DNA of 64,000 bases from Sporothrix humicola (GCA_021396245.1 WNYE01000015.1:372001-436000), one strand, 5' to 3'. Positions 21,304 through 33,374 are shown, counted from the first letter of the stretch. Notes: generated by a model from the sequence alone, not told the origin. Numbers and translations: made by a program.

Positions 21304-21383
21304 TATTTTTGGGTTGGCGTTTTTTGAATTTGACTTTACATTAAATTTTTTCCTTACATTACCCTTGGCTAATAAAAAAAAAA

Positions 21384-21406
21384 CCCCCCCCCCCCCCCCC
21401 CCCCCC
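21384..21406. repeat. 23-nt poly-C run
   Basis: A homopolymer 8 nt beyond the bHLH stop codon. With the poly-G about 80 nt away it forms an inverted homopolymer pair that could collapse or stall sequencing. Confidence 0.9.
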
Positions 21407-21414
21407 AGACTCAT

Positions 21415-23277
21415 TTATGTGCTCAACAGATCCGCGACACTCATCCCCCGACCGTTATTGCTTGCAGCATTGCCGCCGTTATTATTACCGCTGGCACCGC
21501 TCACACTCCCCGACGTACCACGACGATCACTGTTCAGCATCAGCAGCGCTGCTGTTGCTTCCTGGTCCATATCCCGCTGCGGCAGAAGGGCCGGGCTTGT
21601 GAGCGTAGACCCGGAAATCGAAGCGGCAGCACTCGACGTTCCTGCTCCACCGAGGCTACTGAGGCCGTGACCGCCACCACTGGCCCCGTACAAGAACGGC
21701 GACGCGGCCGTTGAGAGCGGGAGGGATGGCAGGGGATGTTGCTGCGGACCAAAAGCTGGCGAAGTTTGGGCAGATGTCGTGAAGCCACCGCCAGACGGGT
21801 AGCCGAAGCTGCCATAGTGGCGATGGTGGTGCTCGTTGCCAGATGCCGATGCCGCAAGAGACGCAGACACGGCCGCGGCCAGAGAGGGTGAGTAGCGGGA
21901 TGATGCGGTAGAGGACTGTGAGTTGTGCCGGGCATCTTGCTGCCGCTGTTGCGACTGCCGACCAAATGCTGATTGGTCTTGGGCAAGCAGTGCTGGCGAG
22001 GAAGACGCCGTGTGCCGTTTCTGAGGACGTTGGCGACTGCTAGCCGTCTTCTTGTGCGCATTCATATCCTCATCGCCAAACTCATCTTCCTCCTTGTCCT
22101 CGTCATCTTCCTCCTCCGCCTCCTCCTCTTCTTCGTCATCTTCGTCGTCGTCATCTTCCCGGGCTCGCCGTCTTGATGTAGGTTGCTCGTCGTCTTCCGG
22201 CCCGCCAGTGCCCGTCATTTCGACATCGGGCGAGAATGAAGCAGCCGACCGGTATTGGTTAGGCTGTGTGTTGGGTGACAACGGGGGATAGTTGGAGTGC
22301 TGGTTCTGATGTTGTTGCTGCTCGCTTTCGCGCTGAGCCTTGAGTGTGGCCACGCAGTCTTCGAGATACCGCACATACTCGATAGATGCTTGCAAGATGG
22401 CCAGCTTGTGCATCTCACCCGTGCACGCGGGAATCATACCCTTGAGCACGGCAAATTCTTCGTTCATCTTGGACCGCCGTCTCCGCTCGATCAGGCTGTG
22501 GGCTGTCTTGCGGGCAATTTTGCGACCTGCTGCACTGGTGGCCGATGGCTGCTTTTTCTTCGAAGCCGTTGTTGACGCGGGTGTTTCCGTTGCTGTGGAG
22601 TCCTCTGCAGCTGCGGCGGCGGCAGCGGCGGCGGCTGCCGCACCGCCTCTACCAGCCTTGGTGGTCGAGCTCGTGCTCGGAGCAGCAGCAGGAGCTGCAC
22701 TCGGGCCATCTGTGTTATCCTTTGAATCCTTTGTGTCCTTTGCACCCTTTCCTGTACCCGAGTTTGCGGCTGTCCGGGGCTTCATCTGAATAATCTTGCG
22801 TGACCGCGTGGGCGGTGGGGGCAGAGCAAAGGCATCTTTGGACGATGATGCATTTTGTGATGTAGATTGTGTCTGGCTGTGGGCTTGCGATTGGATCTGG
22901 GCCTGAACTTGTGCCTGAGCCTGCAGAGCCGAGGATCTCCGGCGAGACTTGACCGTCTCGGCAGCCTGGACTGGATATGCGGTTTTGGAGGATGGTGAAG
23001 TGGACGCGGGTCGCTTTGTGCTCGTCGAGGTTTGTGATGGCTTGGTATTGGGCTCAATGGGAGGCGATAGCATGTTGACATCGGTGTTCATGGCTGTCGT
23101 GGTTGTAGGTGTAGTGGCGGTGTGACTCCCTTTGTCGCCGCTGCTGCCGGCAGAACCTGCAATGGCAGGAGGTGGAAGCTCAAAGCCCATCTGCAGACTT
23201 GCCAGTTGCTTGGAGCCATCCTGACCTTGGATGTCGGTCGAGGAGGCCGGCGTAGGGGGGAAAGTGGCACGCGGCAT
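21415..23277 (-). CDS. bHLH transcription factor
   Basis: 620 aa from MPRATFPPTPASS; an in-frame upstream ATG at 23403 would add 42 residues. The basic helix-loop-helix is at about residues 249-305: basic region RKTAHSLIERRRRSKMNEEF, helix 1 to LKGMIPAC, helix 2 HKLAILQASIEYVRYLEDCV. The His-x3-Glu-x3-Arg pattern (H..IERRRR) predicts E-box binding. Flanks are disordered: poly-Ala (12 residues) and Ser/Thr/Gln tracts before, a long Asp/Glu run (DDDDEDDEEEEEAEEEDDED) after, and a C-terminal MSVADLLST. The bHLH resembles fungal Esc1/DevR-type regulators; the exact orthologue is not certain. The unusually long upstream spacer suggests complex control. Confidence 0.9.
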   Translation of the reverse strand: MPRATFPPTPASSTDIQGQDGSKQLASLQMGFELPPPAIAGSAGSSGDKGSHTATTPTTTTAMNTDVNMLSPPIEPNTKPSQTSTSTKRPASTSPSSKTAYPVQAAETVKSRRRSSALQAQAQVQAQIQSQAHSQTQSTSQNASSSKDAFALPPPPTRSRKIIQMKPRTAANSGTGKGAKDTKDSKDNTDGPSAAPAAAPSTSSTTKAGRGGAAAAAAAAAAAAEDSTATETPASTTASKKKQPSATSAAGRKIARKTAHSLIERRRRSKMNEEFAVLKGMIPACTGEMHKLAILQASIEYVRYLEDCVATLKAQRESEQQQHQNQHSNYPPLSPNTQPNQYRSAASFSPDVEMTGTGGPEDDEQPTSRRRAREDDDDEDDEEEEEAEEEDDEDKEEDEFGDEDMNAHKKTASSRQRPQKRHTASSSPALLAQDQSAFGRQSQQRQQDARHNSQSSTASSRYSPSLAAAVSASLAASASGNEHHHRHYGSFGYPSGGGFTTSAQTSPAFGPQQHPLPSLPLSTAASPFLYGASGGGHGLSSLGGAGTSSAAASISGSTLTSPALLPQRDMDQEATAALLMLNSDRRGTSGSVSGASGNNNGGNAASNNGRGMSVADLLST

Positions 23278-26098
23278 GGTCGAGGATGTGGGGGATTGTC
23301 GGTTAACGAGCGTGGGGTTTTGTGTCGAGGTCAACTTGTACCGTGTACGATTTTGATATGAAGGCAGGAAGACTGGCCCGATTCGAGCTGGCCAGGTCTC
23401 CAAATGTGGTGATATGGTTTGGTTGGAAAGGCGTGCAAGCGAGAACGCTCCAAATCAGGTTTGTGGTTGTGGCTTCCAGCTACTGTGTGATATCGTTCTT
23501 CAGGGTTTGTTGACGGTGACCGCGCACAAAATACTTTACAGCTGGCTGGTGAGGTCGAGAACCATTGCTGCGGTAAAAAGAAAAGAAAGTAAGGGGCGGG
23601 GAGTATTGGAAAGAGATAGGAGATGCAGAAGTGAATAATGTGACACGGTGAGGCGTGAAGAGAAGCAGCTGAATGCGGCTCAGAGAAGAAAAAAAGGCAA
23701 ATGCTCAATGCAGGGTGTGCGAAGGAGCGCGGGCAGGGGGGTAGGGTGGAGGGAGCATGTAATATGGCGGCTGCCGGCTTACACAGTAATCTGAAATTTT
23801 CAGGTCGTCTTGGGCGGATGGTGAGCACGAGGAGGATATGAGAAAGAAGAAAATATCGGGAATGGATGGAAACAAAAAGCTGGGGGTCAGCAGGAAGAGT
23901 GGACAGGAGAGAAGGAATAAGATGGGAAGGGGGGGGGGGATAAAGAGAGATCGCTGCAGAAGACTTGAAAACCTGGCGACACTATCTCGGGGCCCGGCAA
24001 AGTGAATGGGTGATAGCTGTGACAGAAGGATGGTTTCTGAGCATGCGACTCAACGGGTAATGTTTTTGATTTTGCTCAACTCGCGGCCCGTGAGATGTTG
24101 TTTTACTCTGGTTGCATGATGTGCATTGAGGTGTGACGAGCTTTGGTTTGGAGAATTCTACAAGATGCAAAGGAAATGCGGAAAAGGGGAAGACAAAATC
24201 ATGAAAATGAAGAGAAAGAAGCAAGAGCGGTGGAATCTGCATAAAGAGCAGGCGCGATCCCGATAATTACGACGCTCGTGGCCTGGGACAGACATGTCGA
24301 GGAAGGAGCACAGGCGAGACGGACGAGTGAGGAAGGCGAGACCAAGCAGCCAAGAAGGAGCTCCCCTCGTGCTCGTGCTCAGGACAGCGATTGCCACAAT
24401 TGAATGCCCAGGCGATCATTACAGACTACGCAGTATTACTATCAGTTTGAAGTAGCACACGAGTTGAATTTGCGCAGTTTCGAGGGTCTACTGTGTAAAG
24501 AGTGCTGACGGCTGTCATTCCGGGGAGGGAGTGGCCCTTTTTCGACGATTTGGAGCTAAATCGTGGTGTAAGTCGTAAGTCGGCGCCAGCCAATCCCCGC
24601 GCGGCAACAACGCACGTTGCGCTGGTATGGAGCACGCGATCTCTCGCCCAAGCAGGAGGCAGGGCCCAGAAAATACCAGGGAAGACGGAGGGGAAAAAAA
24701 AGAAGGAACCACCAGCACATCCCTCCCTGTTTAGTTATTTCCTTATTTCTGGCCTGTGCTTTTAGGTGAAGACTGGGCGTGGCAAATTTACAGAATGTAA
24801 GGCACGCCAAAAGGCAGGAAGGTGGTCGCTGATCTTGGCTTTGACGACCCTGGCTGGCGTACGAATAGCCAGATCTTATGTGCAGCACGTTCGAGCCTTC
24901 TTCTTCTGGACTTTCGGGATTTTAGTTGATCACTGGATGAGATGGTCGCTCTTTCTTTCAACTGTTTTGATATGCCGTGAGAGGAAAGAGTCCCATGTGC
25001 CTTCCCCTTATGCGGAAGTGGCAAGTAATGGGTATCACTAAAGTAGATAGAAGCTAGCGACATAGGCAAGACCCACCCAGGAACAATGCTGAGGTACTTG
25101 AAGGATACAAAATGCACTTGATAGGAAAGAGCCTTTAGACATCACAATCCGACCATAGTAAAATCAAGGCAAATCTAGATACGGACTCAAAACAACGATC
25201 AGCTTCAGACCTACGTTTCTCCCCTGATTCTTCCGACGGCATGGCTCACTCTCTTACCTGTGCTGCACCTGTAACCCGACCATGGGTGCCGTTGATTCAT
25301 TGACGACCACTCCCTCCCACCACATTGGGGAAGCGGGCCTTCGATTGGACTGACGGGGAAAGCTTCACAAATGCACTCCCCGGACGGGAATGTACTGCGT
25401 ATTAAGTGGCATGGGGGACACGGACATGGCCAGCGCGGGCCATCAACAGCACGAGACAATATAATGGCACTTTGCGACATAAGATGGTGCCTGGACAGTT
25501 GGTGGAAGGTGTGCGGCGTGGCAAGGGGGGCGCATGTCATAAACCGTAGCTCCCGGTTGGGGGGAAGGGCAACGAGGAAAGAGGCACGTGGGCTCTTGTC
25601 TTGGTACAGGAAGGCTGTCTGTTGCTACTTACTGTCTAAGCTCGATCTACACAACAAAGAGTAAGATATCTCGTAAAACACATTGACACGATTTGATAGT
25701 GTTTTTGAGGTGTTTTGATATAGTGCGCTTTCAACACAGCTTATTACTCTTCTCGGCCAGACCATGTCTGTTGAGGTTCCAGCCTTCCCCCAGAAAGCAA
25801 AGCCAAGCCCAACCTCAAAACAGCCCTTTCTACGTTGGGGAGCACGAGGGCGGTTCCAAGGGTTCTACGAGTTTGCAACGGTAGACGATCAAGCCACCAT
25901 CTTTACGTTCACACACAGAGGGACGGTGATGCTGCAATTCATCGATTTGATTCGTCAGAATGATGGGCCGTTACTTCAGCCATGCCATGTCCTTGCCCTC
26001 CAACCTCCATGTCTAATATGCATAGATGGCATTACTATGCTATACTTGGTATTCTTTGGTATCTCCCCTCTCCTTAACCTCTCTCTGACCTCGCTCCT
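23278..26098. other. 2.8-kb spacer upstream of the bHLH gene
   Basis: Large non-coding interval between the bHLH start and the 3' end of the P5C dehydrogenase gene. The first 600 nt are purine-rich on the plus strand, with a G12 run near 23928-23939, and look like a long 5' leader. Small ORFs, including 25764-26120, show no domain. Confidence 0.55.
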
Positions 26099-28015
26099 CT
26101 ACTCCACGTTGCTCGGGTAGCCAACCGTGGTGGTGGCCCCAAACTCCTCCTTGATGCTGCGCGTGCTCACGAACCGGTTCAGCAGCGTCGGGCTGCCTGC
26201 CTTGTCGTTGGTGCCGCTGGCCCGCGCGCCGCCAAACGGCTGCTGGCCCACCACAGCGCCCGTGCTCTTGCAGTTGATGTAGAAGTTGCCCGCCGAGTTG
26301 CGCAGGCGCTCCTCCGCCACGCGCACTGCCGACCGGTCAGCTGCAAACACGGAGCCCGTCAGGCTGTACTCGGATGTCTTGTCGATCGTGTCGCACATGT
26401 CGGCAAAGGCCTGGGTAGAGCCGTTCTTGTCATCGTAGACGTGGGCCACCAGCACAGGACCGAACAGCTCGCGCGACAGCAGCGGGTGTGCCGGGTTGGT
26501 GGTCTCGTAGATGGTGGGCTGCACAAAGAAGCCCTTGCTGCCGTCGTACTTGCCGCCCGTCAGCAGGGTCAGCTCCTTGTCGGACTTGGCAGCGTCGATG
26601 ACGCCCGACAGCTTGTCAAACGAGGCCTGGTGAATCACAGGGCCGATAAAGTTGCGGTGCTCCCAGGGAACGCCCATCTGCAGCTTCTCCGTCTCGGCCA
26701 CCATGCGGTCGCGGAACTGCGGCCACAGCGACTTGGGCACGTAGATGCGCGACGTGGCACTGCACTTTTGACCCTGGAACTCGAACGCACCACGCACAGT
26801 CTGGACGGCGGCGTTCTCAACATCTGCGGAGGCGTGGATCAGGTGGAAGTTCTTGCCACCCGTCTCGCCAACCACGCGGGGGTAGCCAATGTAGCGGCCC
26901 TCGGCAGTGCCCTCGCCGATTTGGCCCCACAGCTTGCGGAACACGGCCGTGCTGCCCGTGTAGTGCAGAGCGGCGAACTGGCGGTGCTCGAGGACGGTGC
27001 GCGTGATCTCCTCAGGCGGGCCGGGCACAAACTGGATGACGTTCTTGGGCAGACCAGCCTCGATGAAGATGTTGTAGAGAAGCCAGTTGGAGGCAATGGC
27101 AAAGTCGGAAGGCTTCCACACGATCACGTTGCCAAGCAGAGCGGGAGCGCCGGACAGGTTACCGGCAATGGCCGTGAAGTTGAAAGGGCTGACGGCATAA
27201 ACAAAGCCCTCGAGCGGGCGGTACTCGGAGCGGTTCCATACACCGGCAGAGTTGTGTTGGGGTTGCTGTGCGTACAGCTGCTCGGCGTAGTGCACGTTGA
27301 AGCGCAGGAAATCGCAGAGCTCGGCGGCGGCGTCGATCTCGGCCTGCCATGCGTTCTTGCCCTGGCCGAGCATCGTGGCGGCCATGATGTCATAGCGGTA
27401 CTTTGTGGAGATGAGGTCGGCGGCCTTGAGGAAGATGGCGGCGCGGTCGGCAAAGGGAACGGCAGCCCACTCGTCCTTGAAGGCGAGGGCGGCCTCGATA
27501 GCGGCATTGACATCGGAAACGCCAGCCTGGGAGTAAGTCGCAACGGTGGTCTTGTGGTCGGCGGGGTTCTTCTGCTCGGCTGTGTATTTGTTGTAGATCT
27601 ATTACACGCGACAGTCAGTATGTGAGGCGATAACATATCAGTTTCAAACAGTTTCAAACAAAACTCGCCTCTTTGCCGCCAATGACCAATGGCACATTGA
27701 CGGGCCCGGCAGCCTTGTGCTTCTCTACCGCCGCCGTAAGGCCGGCCCGCTGGTCAGAGCCCTTGGCATAAAAGTGCTGTATTGCTGTCAGCTTGTGACC
27801 ATTAAAATATTTGGATGTCGAGAGGTCCAACTCACGTTTGGCTCATTGCTGACGCTGGGCGACTTGAATGTGGCGATTGAGGACATGCGAAGCTGTGGCC
27901 GTGATGAGAAGACAGGTGCTTGTCTGGAGAGAGGCATGTGCTGGTTTTGAAGCCGCCGCAGACCGGGGCTAAGAAGGCGCGCCGTCGCGGCGCTGCTGAG
28001 CCGTCTTGAAGCCAT
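26099..28015 (-). CDS. PUT2: Delta-1-pyrroline-5-carboxylate dehydrogenase, mitochondrial
   Basis: Oxidises P5C (glutamate semialdehyde) to glutamate with NAD+, the second step of proline catabolism. 595 aa from exons 28015-27836, 27776-27669 and 27598-26099. The N-terminus MASRRLSSAATARLLSPGLR is a typical mitochondrial presequence. Aldehyde dehydrogenase hallmarks: VSPFNFTAIAGNLSGAPALL, catalytic Glu in VVGETGGKNFHLIH, and nucleophile Cys in FEFQGQKCSATSR (about residue 370). The family-specific C-terminal GGARASGTNDKAG is present. Intron 1 ends CTGACAGCAATACAG and the second AG is used. Intron 2 appears to start GCGAGT, a GC-AG intron. The length matches fungal P5CDH. Confidence 0.96.
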
Positions 28016-29028
28016 TTTGGATGTGATGTGATTGTGCGAGAAAACAGAGATAATTGAGGAGAGAGAGATTGTGTGAAAAAGAGGTAAAGATGCGGGGAGA
28101 ACAAAGGGAAGGTACGCGTTTGAGATCTCGACCTTGTAAGAAGGGAGCAGCTGCAGTAAATACGTCACGAGGAATGAACGATGCAGGAAGCAGGAGGGGA
28201 AAGGATTGAAAGAGGAAAGAGCAAACGCGACCTTTTTTACGTGACTTCCTGCTCCGATGTTCGCATCGCATCTTCTCCCTTCTCTACGATTTATTTGCCA
28301 TTCATACCTCTGTTTTCTCACCATTTTGCCTGCATTTGCCTCGCCATCCCACCTCCGATAGCTTGTACCTGCCCTGATAAGACAAGTGCAACATAGCATC
28401 AGCTGCAGCCACTTTTGGTGATGTTTCGCTTTGTCTCGGCTCAAATCCATTGAAAGGTGACGGAGACAAGCGTTCTTTGGGTTTGCCCCAGACTTTAGAG
28501 TTCTAGGGCAATTTACAGTGGTAAATCGAAGCACAGTGGGCCCAAAGAACGATCGATATAGTGGGGGCCTATTGGTCAATGCCGCCGTGGCGGCTTTTTA
28601 CGGCGTGACCACGTTAGCTCGGCATAAAATGGTACCTGGACATGCATTCTCTCATACAAAAGGATCCAAAGCCATCGCAAAACAACGGCTATCGATTGGA
28701 GCCCATTACGCTATCAGGTGTAAGTGGGAACTGACGTATTGTTGATGGCGAAAGCGGTGATGGTGAATGGAGCCAGAACAAGAGATATTGAGAATAAATA
28801 TACTGTGAAAGGACTTTTCATTTTTGTCTTCCTAACGCCGCTAATAAAAAAGTATGAAAGCCAAGAAAGGCGTGAGAATAAAACACAAAAAATAGCAAAC
28901 AACACAAAGACGGATGCCACTGTATTCGTTAACCCGAGGGAATCCCAAGAAAAATAAGAGAATATAACCGTGAAGCGTAAACGTGAGAGTCTAAGGTGGA
29001 GAAATCGAAAACATCAAAAAGTCCCCTC
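28016..29028. other. Spacer between P5C dehydrogenase and NUG1
   Basis: The P5C dehydrogenase promoter is at the left (pyrimidine/purine-biased to about 28300); the remainder is the AT-rich 3' flank of NUG1. No gene is supported. Confidence 0.6.
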
Positions 29029-30892
29029 TTATGCCTGCATGGCGTCGACATCGGCGCTGGCTTCGGCAGTGTCATTGCTGTCGTCGCCCCACAGGCCGTC
29101 GAGCTTGAATTCCTTGGCCCACTCGGTCACGATCTGCTTCTGGTCGCCAGAGGTGGCAGCCGCCGGCTTAACCACTGGTGCGCTGTCGGCCATGTCCGTG
29201 TCCTGAGCCGCCGCAGCCGCAGCCACGGAGTGCTTCGGCGGGTCGACCCAGCCCTGGATGCGGCCGTCGCGCCAGTCCGTAATGACCGTCATGGCCGCGG
29301 CGTGCAGGTTGGGCACACCACCCTTGCCGAGCCGGCCGCGCTTGCGTGCGACCTGGACGAGGAAATCGGTGGTGACGTCACCGGTGTCGCGGCTCGACAT
29401 GAGCGGCGGCAGGTCGTAGACGTCCGTCAGTTTCTTGAGGCGGGCATCCGGGTTCGGCGTCGAGACCGAGGGCAGCGAAGTGGCCTCGGACAGACGCTTG
29501 ATGAGCAGCGTGACGGCCGGGATGGGATCCTCAATCATCTTGGGCGGCACGGCATTGAGCAGAATCAGGTTGGCCTGGACATCGGCGGCGTTCTTGGGGC
29601 CGTCGCTTGTGCTGAAAGCCGAGCCGAAGCCAGAGCCCGCTGTGGTCGACGACGACGGGAAGACAATACCGGGCGAGTCGAGCAGCATCAGGCGGCTGTC
29701 GATCTTGACGGTGCGGATGGCAGTGGTGACACCGGCCTCGGCACCAGCCGGGCAGGCCATGCGCTGGGTGCGGTTGTTGCCGCTGAGACGGCTCAGCAGG
29801 GCGTTGATGACCGACGACTTGCCGACGTTGGGGTAGCCAATGACACCGACCGAAATGGACCGCTTGAGGTTGCGGCTGGCGGCAAAGGACTTGAGGGCGC
29901 GGAAGAGGGCGCTGCTCGTGCTCTGGACGGAAATATCGCGGTGGTTGAAGGTGTGGGCGTTGGGTGCCGGGCTGGAGGCACGCAGAGGCAGAGTCGGGAA
30001 CGAGCCGCGCAGATGCGTCAGCCAGGCGTGCAGCACCGGCGGGGGCACCAGATCGACCTTGTTCAGGATCAGAATGAGACGCTTGCCAGCCTCGCCGCCA
30101 GCAGCAGCCAGGACAGCACGCTCAACATCGCGGGAACGAGTGCCCTCGGGATCACGAGCGTCCAAAACGTAAAGAACAACGTCGGCCTGCTCGACAACCG
30201 ACTTGAAGACCTTGTCGTAGGCTTTGCGGGACGTGGCACCGCCGGGCACCTCAATGACGTGGCCATTGCCGAAATCGTCCTCGTCCTCGTCGTCCTCATC
30301 GCCGAAATCATCGCCGTCGTCCATGCTGTCGCCCTCCTCGTACTCGGGGTCCTCTCGCCGCTTGTTCTTGTACTTGCGGGCCGCAGCACGTGCGCTCGCT
30401 AGCAGGGCTGCCATGGGGTTCGACTCGTCAATTGCCTCGTCATCCTCGACATCCATATCACCATCCTCGTCGTCGTTGTTAACTTCGTTCTCATCGACAT
30501 CATCGGCGGCCATCTCGTCATCGTTGCCGTCAGCGGCGTTGCCTGTCCGTGCAGCCTTGGCCATCTCTCGTCTCCGCTTCGTCTCCTCTTGTTTCCGGAG
30601 CCGGGTCTCCTCGATCTGGTGCAGCAGCTTCTCCTTGTAGGGGAACAGGTTGGGGATACCCGGGTCCTTCTTCAGCTTGGACCGCCATTCCGGGTTCTTC
30701 TTGGCGAGCTTTCTGTCCTTCTTCTGCTTGGCGGCGGCGGCCTTTTCGATCTTGTGCCGGAGGCGGACAGGCTGCCGCTTGCTCTTCGGCTCTGCATAAT
30801 TGTTAGTAGTGGACGCATTGGTGATGGGTATGTGATAATGAATTGTTCGTTCTGGATGACATACTCTTGGGCTTGTTGATTGTGCCCGCCAT
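29029..30892 (-). CDS. NUG1: Nuclear/nucleolar GTPase Nug1 (GNL3 family), 60S ribosome biogenesis
   Basis: 596 aa from exons 30892-30865 (MAGTINKPK) and 30791-29029. The N-terminal basic GN3L/Grn1 region (KRQPVRLRHKIEKAAAAKQK, KKNPEWRSKLKKDPGIPNL) is followed by a long acidic linker. The GTPase domain is circularly permuted: G4 NKVDLVP (about 253) precedes G1 GYPNVGKSSVINAL (about 328) and G3 DSPGIV (about 378), as in YlqF/Nug1 proteins. The C-terminus contains the conserved helical region (PAVTLLIKRLSEA, FLVQVARKRGRLGKGG). It acts in pre-60S maturation and export. The tiny first exon would be missed by an ORF-only view. Confidence 0.95.
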
Positions 30893-31792
30893 TTTGACAC
30901 TATTTATGCAAAATGATTGATCTGGTGGGAGGAATGGAGGTGTGCCTGGTCGTCGTTCTGTCAACCGGCTATGTCGTGAAGTACAGAATCAAGACGTCGG
31001 TGAAAATTAACTTTTTTTTTGGTGCAGTATCGATGCTGCAGGGCCTTTGCTAGGGAAAAATAAAAAAACTTCACCGCTTTCCCCTCCAGACCCACAATTT
31101 ATGCGGCAAAATATTATCTTTTCTTATCGATAAGTGTTGGTGGGACATCCCACGCTGAATTTACAGGGTACCCTCCACTGTAACTTACACCACTCCAGAT
31201 TGACTGGGTTCAACCGTAGATTCTCCGTAGATTGCCCGGAGGTCCCCTGTGAGAAAAATAATATTTCTATGAAAATCTTCAATGGTTTCAAAGAGAAACT
31301 CAAGAATTTAACTTATCAAGGATACCACAACAAAGGCCGAATCTTAGGCGTCTATGCTTGTACTTGCCTGCGATATACACTAATAGGCGCTGTATTTTGC
31401 ACGTGCAAGACCCTTTGGTGTTTTTGGCTTTAGCTCTGGACGCTGACCCTTCGCTCCTTCCCGTATTAAAACCTCTGTTCTGGACTGGCCACGCCCACGG
31501 AGTCGTAAAAATTATGGGGACTAACCATTCTCGGACACTCCGACGACCCTTTTGTCTCCCCCGACTTTCCGACGACGGCGTCACGAAAGAGAACTGTCTT
31601 TTGTCTTTTGTCGTGGTGTTTCTTTCTTGCCTTATATTCCTCTATTTTTTCTGTTCTTTTAACTACCACAGACTGCTTCAATTCTCTTGATTTCTTGGAT
31701 AGATTTTCGTGCATTCTTTCATCAAGTTCCAACTTCTAATATTAATCCCTGCTTCGATCCGATCAACACCCTCGACCATCTACTACCCCACC
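30893..31792. other. Divergent promoter of NUG1 and HAD phosphatase gene
   Basis: Head-to-head spacer. A pyrimidine-rich leader precedes the HAD gene (31560-31690) and a T10 run lies at about 31011-31020. No gene is supported. Confidence 0.6.
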
Positions 31793-32682
31793 ATGACGGT
31801 CAACGAGACTCAGTCGGCGGATGCACCGTCGTACACGGGCCCTGCCGTGCAGGTGACGTTTGACGGCTTCCTCTTCGACATGGACGGCACGATTATCGAC
31901 TCGACGGCCGCTGTCGAGAAGCACTGGCACACGTTCGTCTCCCTTGGCATTCCTGCATTCTTTTTGTAGCAAGACTAACCCGCCGCAGAGTCGGCAACGA
32001 GATTGGTGTTGCACCCGAAGTTATCCTCGAGACCTCGCACGGACGCCGGAGTATCGACATCCTCAAGCTCTTGGCCCCAGAAAAGGCCAACTGGGAGTGT
32101 AAGTTCCCCTCGTCTCCAGCCGAAATTTATCCCATCTAACCCTCTACAGACGTCTGCGAAATGGAGGGCCGCCTGCCCAAGCTGTACGGCGGCGACGCCG
32201 TCGAGATCCCCGGCGCACGCGCTCTCCTCGACAAGCTGCGCGCCCAAGACGCTCCCTGGGCAATTGTCACGTCCGGAACCGAGCCCCTCGTCAACGGCTG
32301 GCTCGGCGTGCTAGACCTGCCCAAGCCCGAACACTTGATCACGGCCGAGTCGGTGGCCAACGGCAAACCGGACCCGACATGCTACCGGATGGGTCTCCAG
32401 GCGCTGGGTCTGGCCAAACAAGGAGAGGGCGAGGACGCAAAGTACGACGTGCTGGTCCTCGAGGACAGCCCTGCAGGCATTCAGTCGGGCAAGGCGGCGG
32501 GCTGCAAGGTGCTGGGCCTGGTGACGAGCCACACGGCTGCCCAGGTGGCCAAGGCCGAGCCAGACTGGATTGTCGAGGATCTGCGGTCGGTGCGGGTTGT
32601 GTCGATCGAGGCCCAGAGCAACGGCGGCATCCGGACGACGCTCGAGTTCTTCAACACGCTGGCGGTGCCCAACAAGGCATGA
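31793..32682 (+). CDS. HAD-family phosphatase, glycerol-3-phosphatase/2-deoxyglucose-6-phosphatase type
   Basis: 260 aa from exons 31793-31932, 31989-32098 and 32150-32682. HAD motifs are complete: motif I FDMDGTIIDST, motif II WAIVTSGTEP, motif III Lys in NGKPDPTCYRMG, motif IV VLEDSPAGIQSGKAAG. The cap follows motif I (EKHWHT, GNEIGVAPEVILETSHGRRS), the arrangement of yeast Gpp1/Gpp2 and Dog1/Dog2. Likely roles are glycerol formation from glycerol-3-phosphate, or sugar-phosphate detoxification. Intron 1 has an unusual GTTCGT donor but joins the frame cleanly. Confidence 0.92.
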
Positions 32683-33374
32683 ATAGAGCTGGGAAGAGTT
32701 GTTGGAAATATGCAACAAGGATAGAATATTTGTCATATTGCGAGGCGCACTGGGATATGTCTGACATTTTGCTAGCCAATAGATTTTGTGTTATTGCATT
32801 TTGGCTCACCCTCCAACGTATACAAAACCTGTGATAAGGCCCTGCTTTCTCTGGCGAGAGCTCTTCTTGAGGCGTGCAAGGCAAGTAGCAGTGACTACCT
32901 TCCAAAATATATAAGGAAGGCACTATCGTCATGTGCATTGTGTACTTTTTTCACAGTAGGAAAGAGCTACCATCCTGTCGTGTATTTATGTGCTCCTTCC
33001 CAAAACTAGGACAGGCTTGCGTTGATGGGTGTCAATCGTCCGACCGTCGGCGCCTTCCCTTTCTTCCAACTTCCCTGACCCGTAACGGCTGTTTGTTTAC
33101 TTTGATTCATGCCCTCCTCTTGCATTTGCCTAAAGATAACCTTGTCTCTTACACCAACCCAACAACTTTCGTTTTCTAATCAGTATTTTCCACCACCGCA
33201 TCTATTACCAGTACAATCCACTCTGCCAGTGTCCAAATCTTGCCTGCCCGCATCAAGGTATGTCTTTCTGTTCCATCATATTAAAGGTGTCTCCCAGAGG
33301 GAGGTCGCCCAGGAGCCCCTACCTACAGCTAACTCATGCGATAAACATTAGTCCGCAACTCTCATACAACAACC
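32683..33374. other. Spacer before the interrupted gene
   Basis: 3' flank of the HAD gene and a pyrimidine-rich putative promoter (about 33040-33240). No gene is supported. Confidence 0.55.

Larger units (their letters stand above)
19987..21414. other. Long AT-rich spacer ending in an assembly gap
   Basis: Promoter side of the S9-like gene, then low-complexity AT-rich DNA. It includes a 12-bp palindrome CGAACCGGTTCG near 20194. Short ORFs, including 20272-20586, look like chance. The right end contains poly-G, Ns and poly-C. Confidence 0.5.

Noticed and set aside
21143..21670. ORFs through the poly-G stretch
   Set aside because: They consist of homopolymer glycine and N-derived residues at an assembly gap.
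25764..26120. 118-codon ORF before the P5C dehydrogenase 3' end
   Set aside because: No coding bias or recognisable motif; it lies in 3' flanking DNA.
26441..27625. 394-codon plus-strand ORF
   Set aside because: It is exactly antisense to the P5C dehydrogenase exon; the open frame follows from GC-rich third positions and the peptide has no domain.
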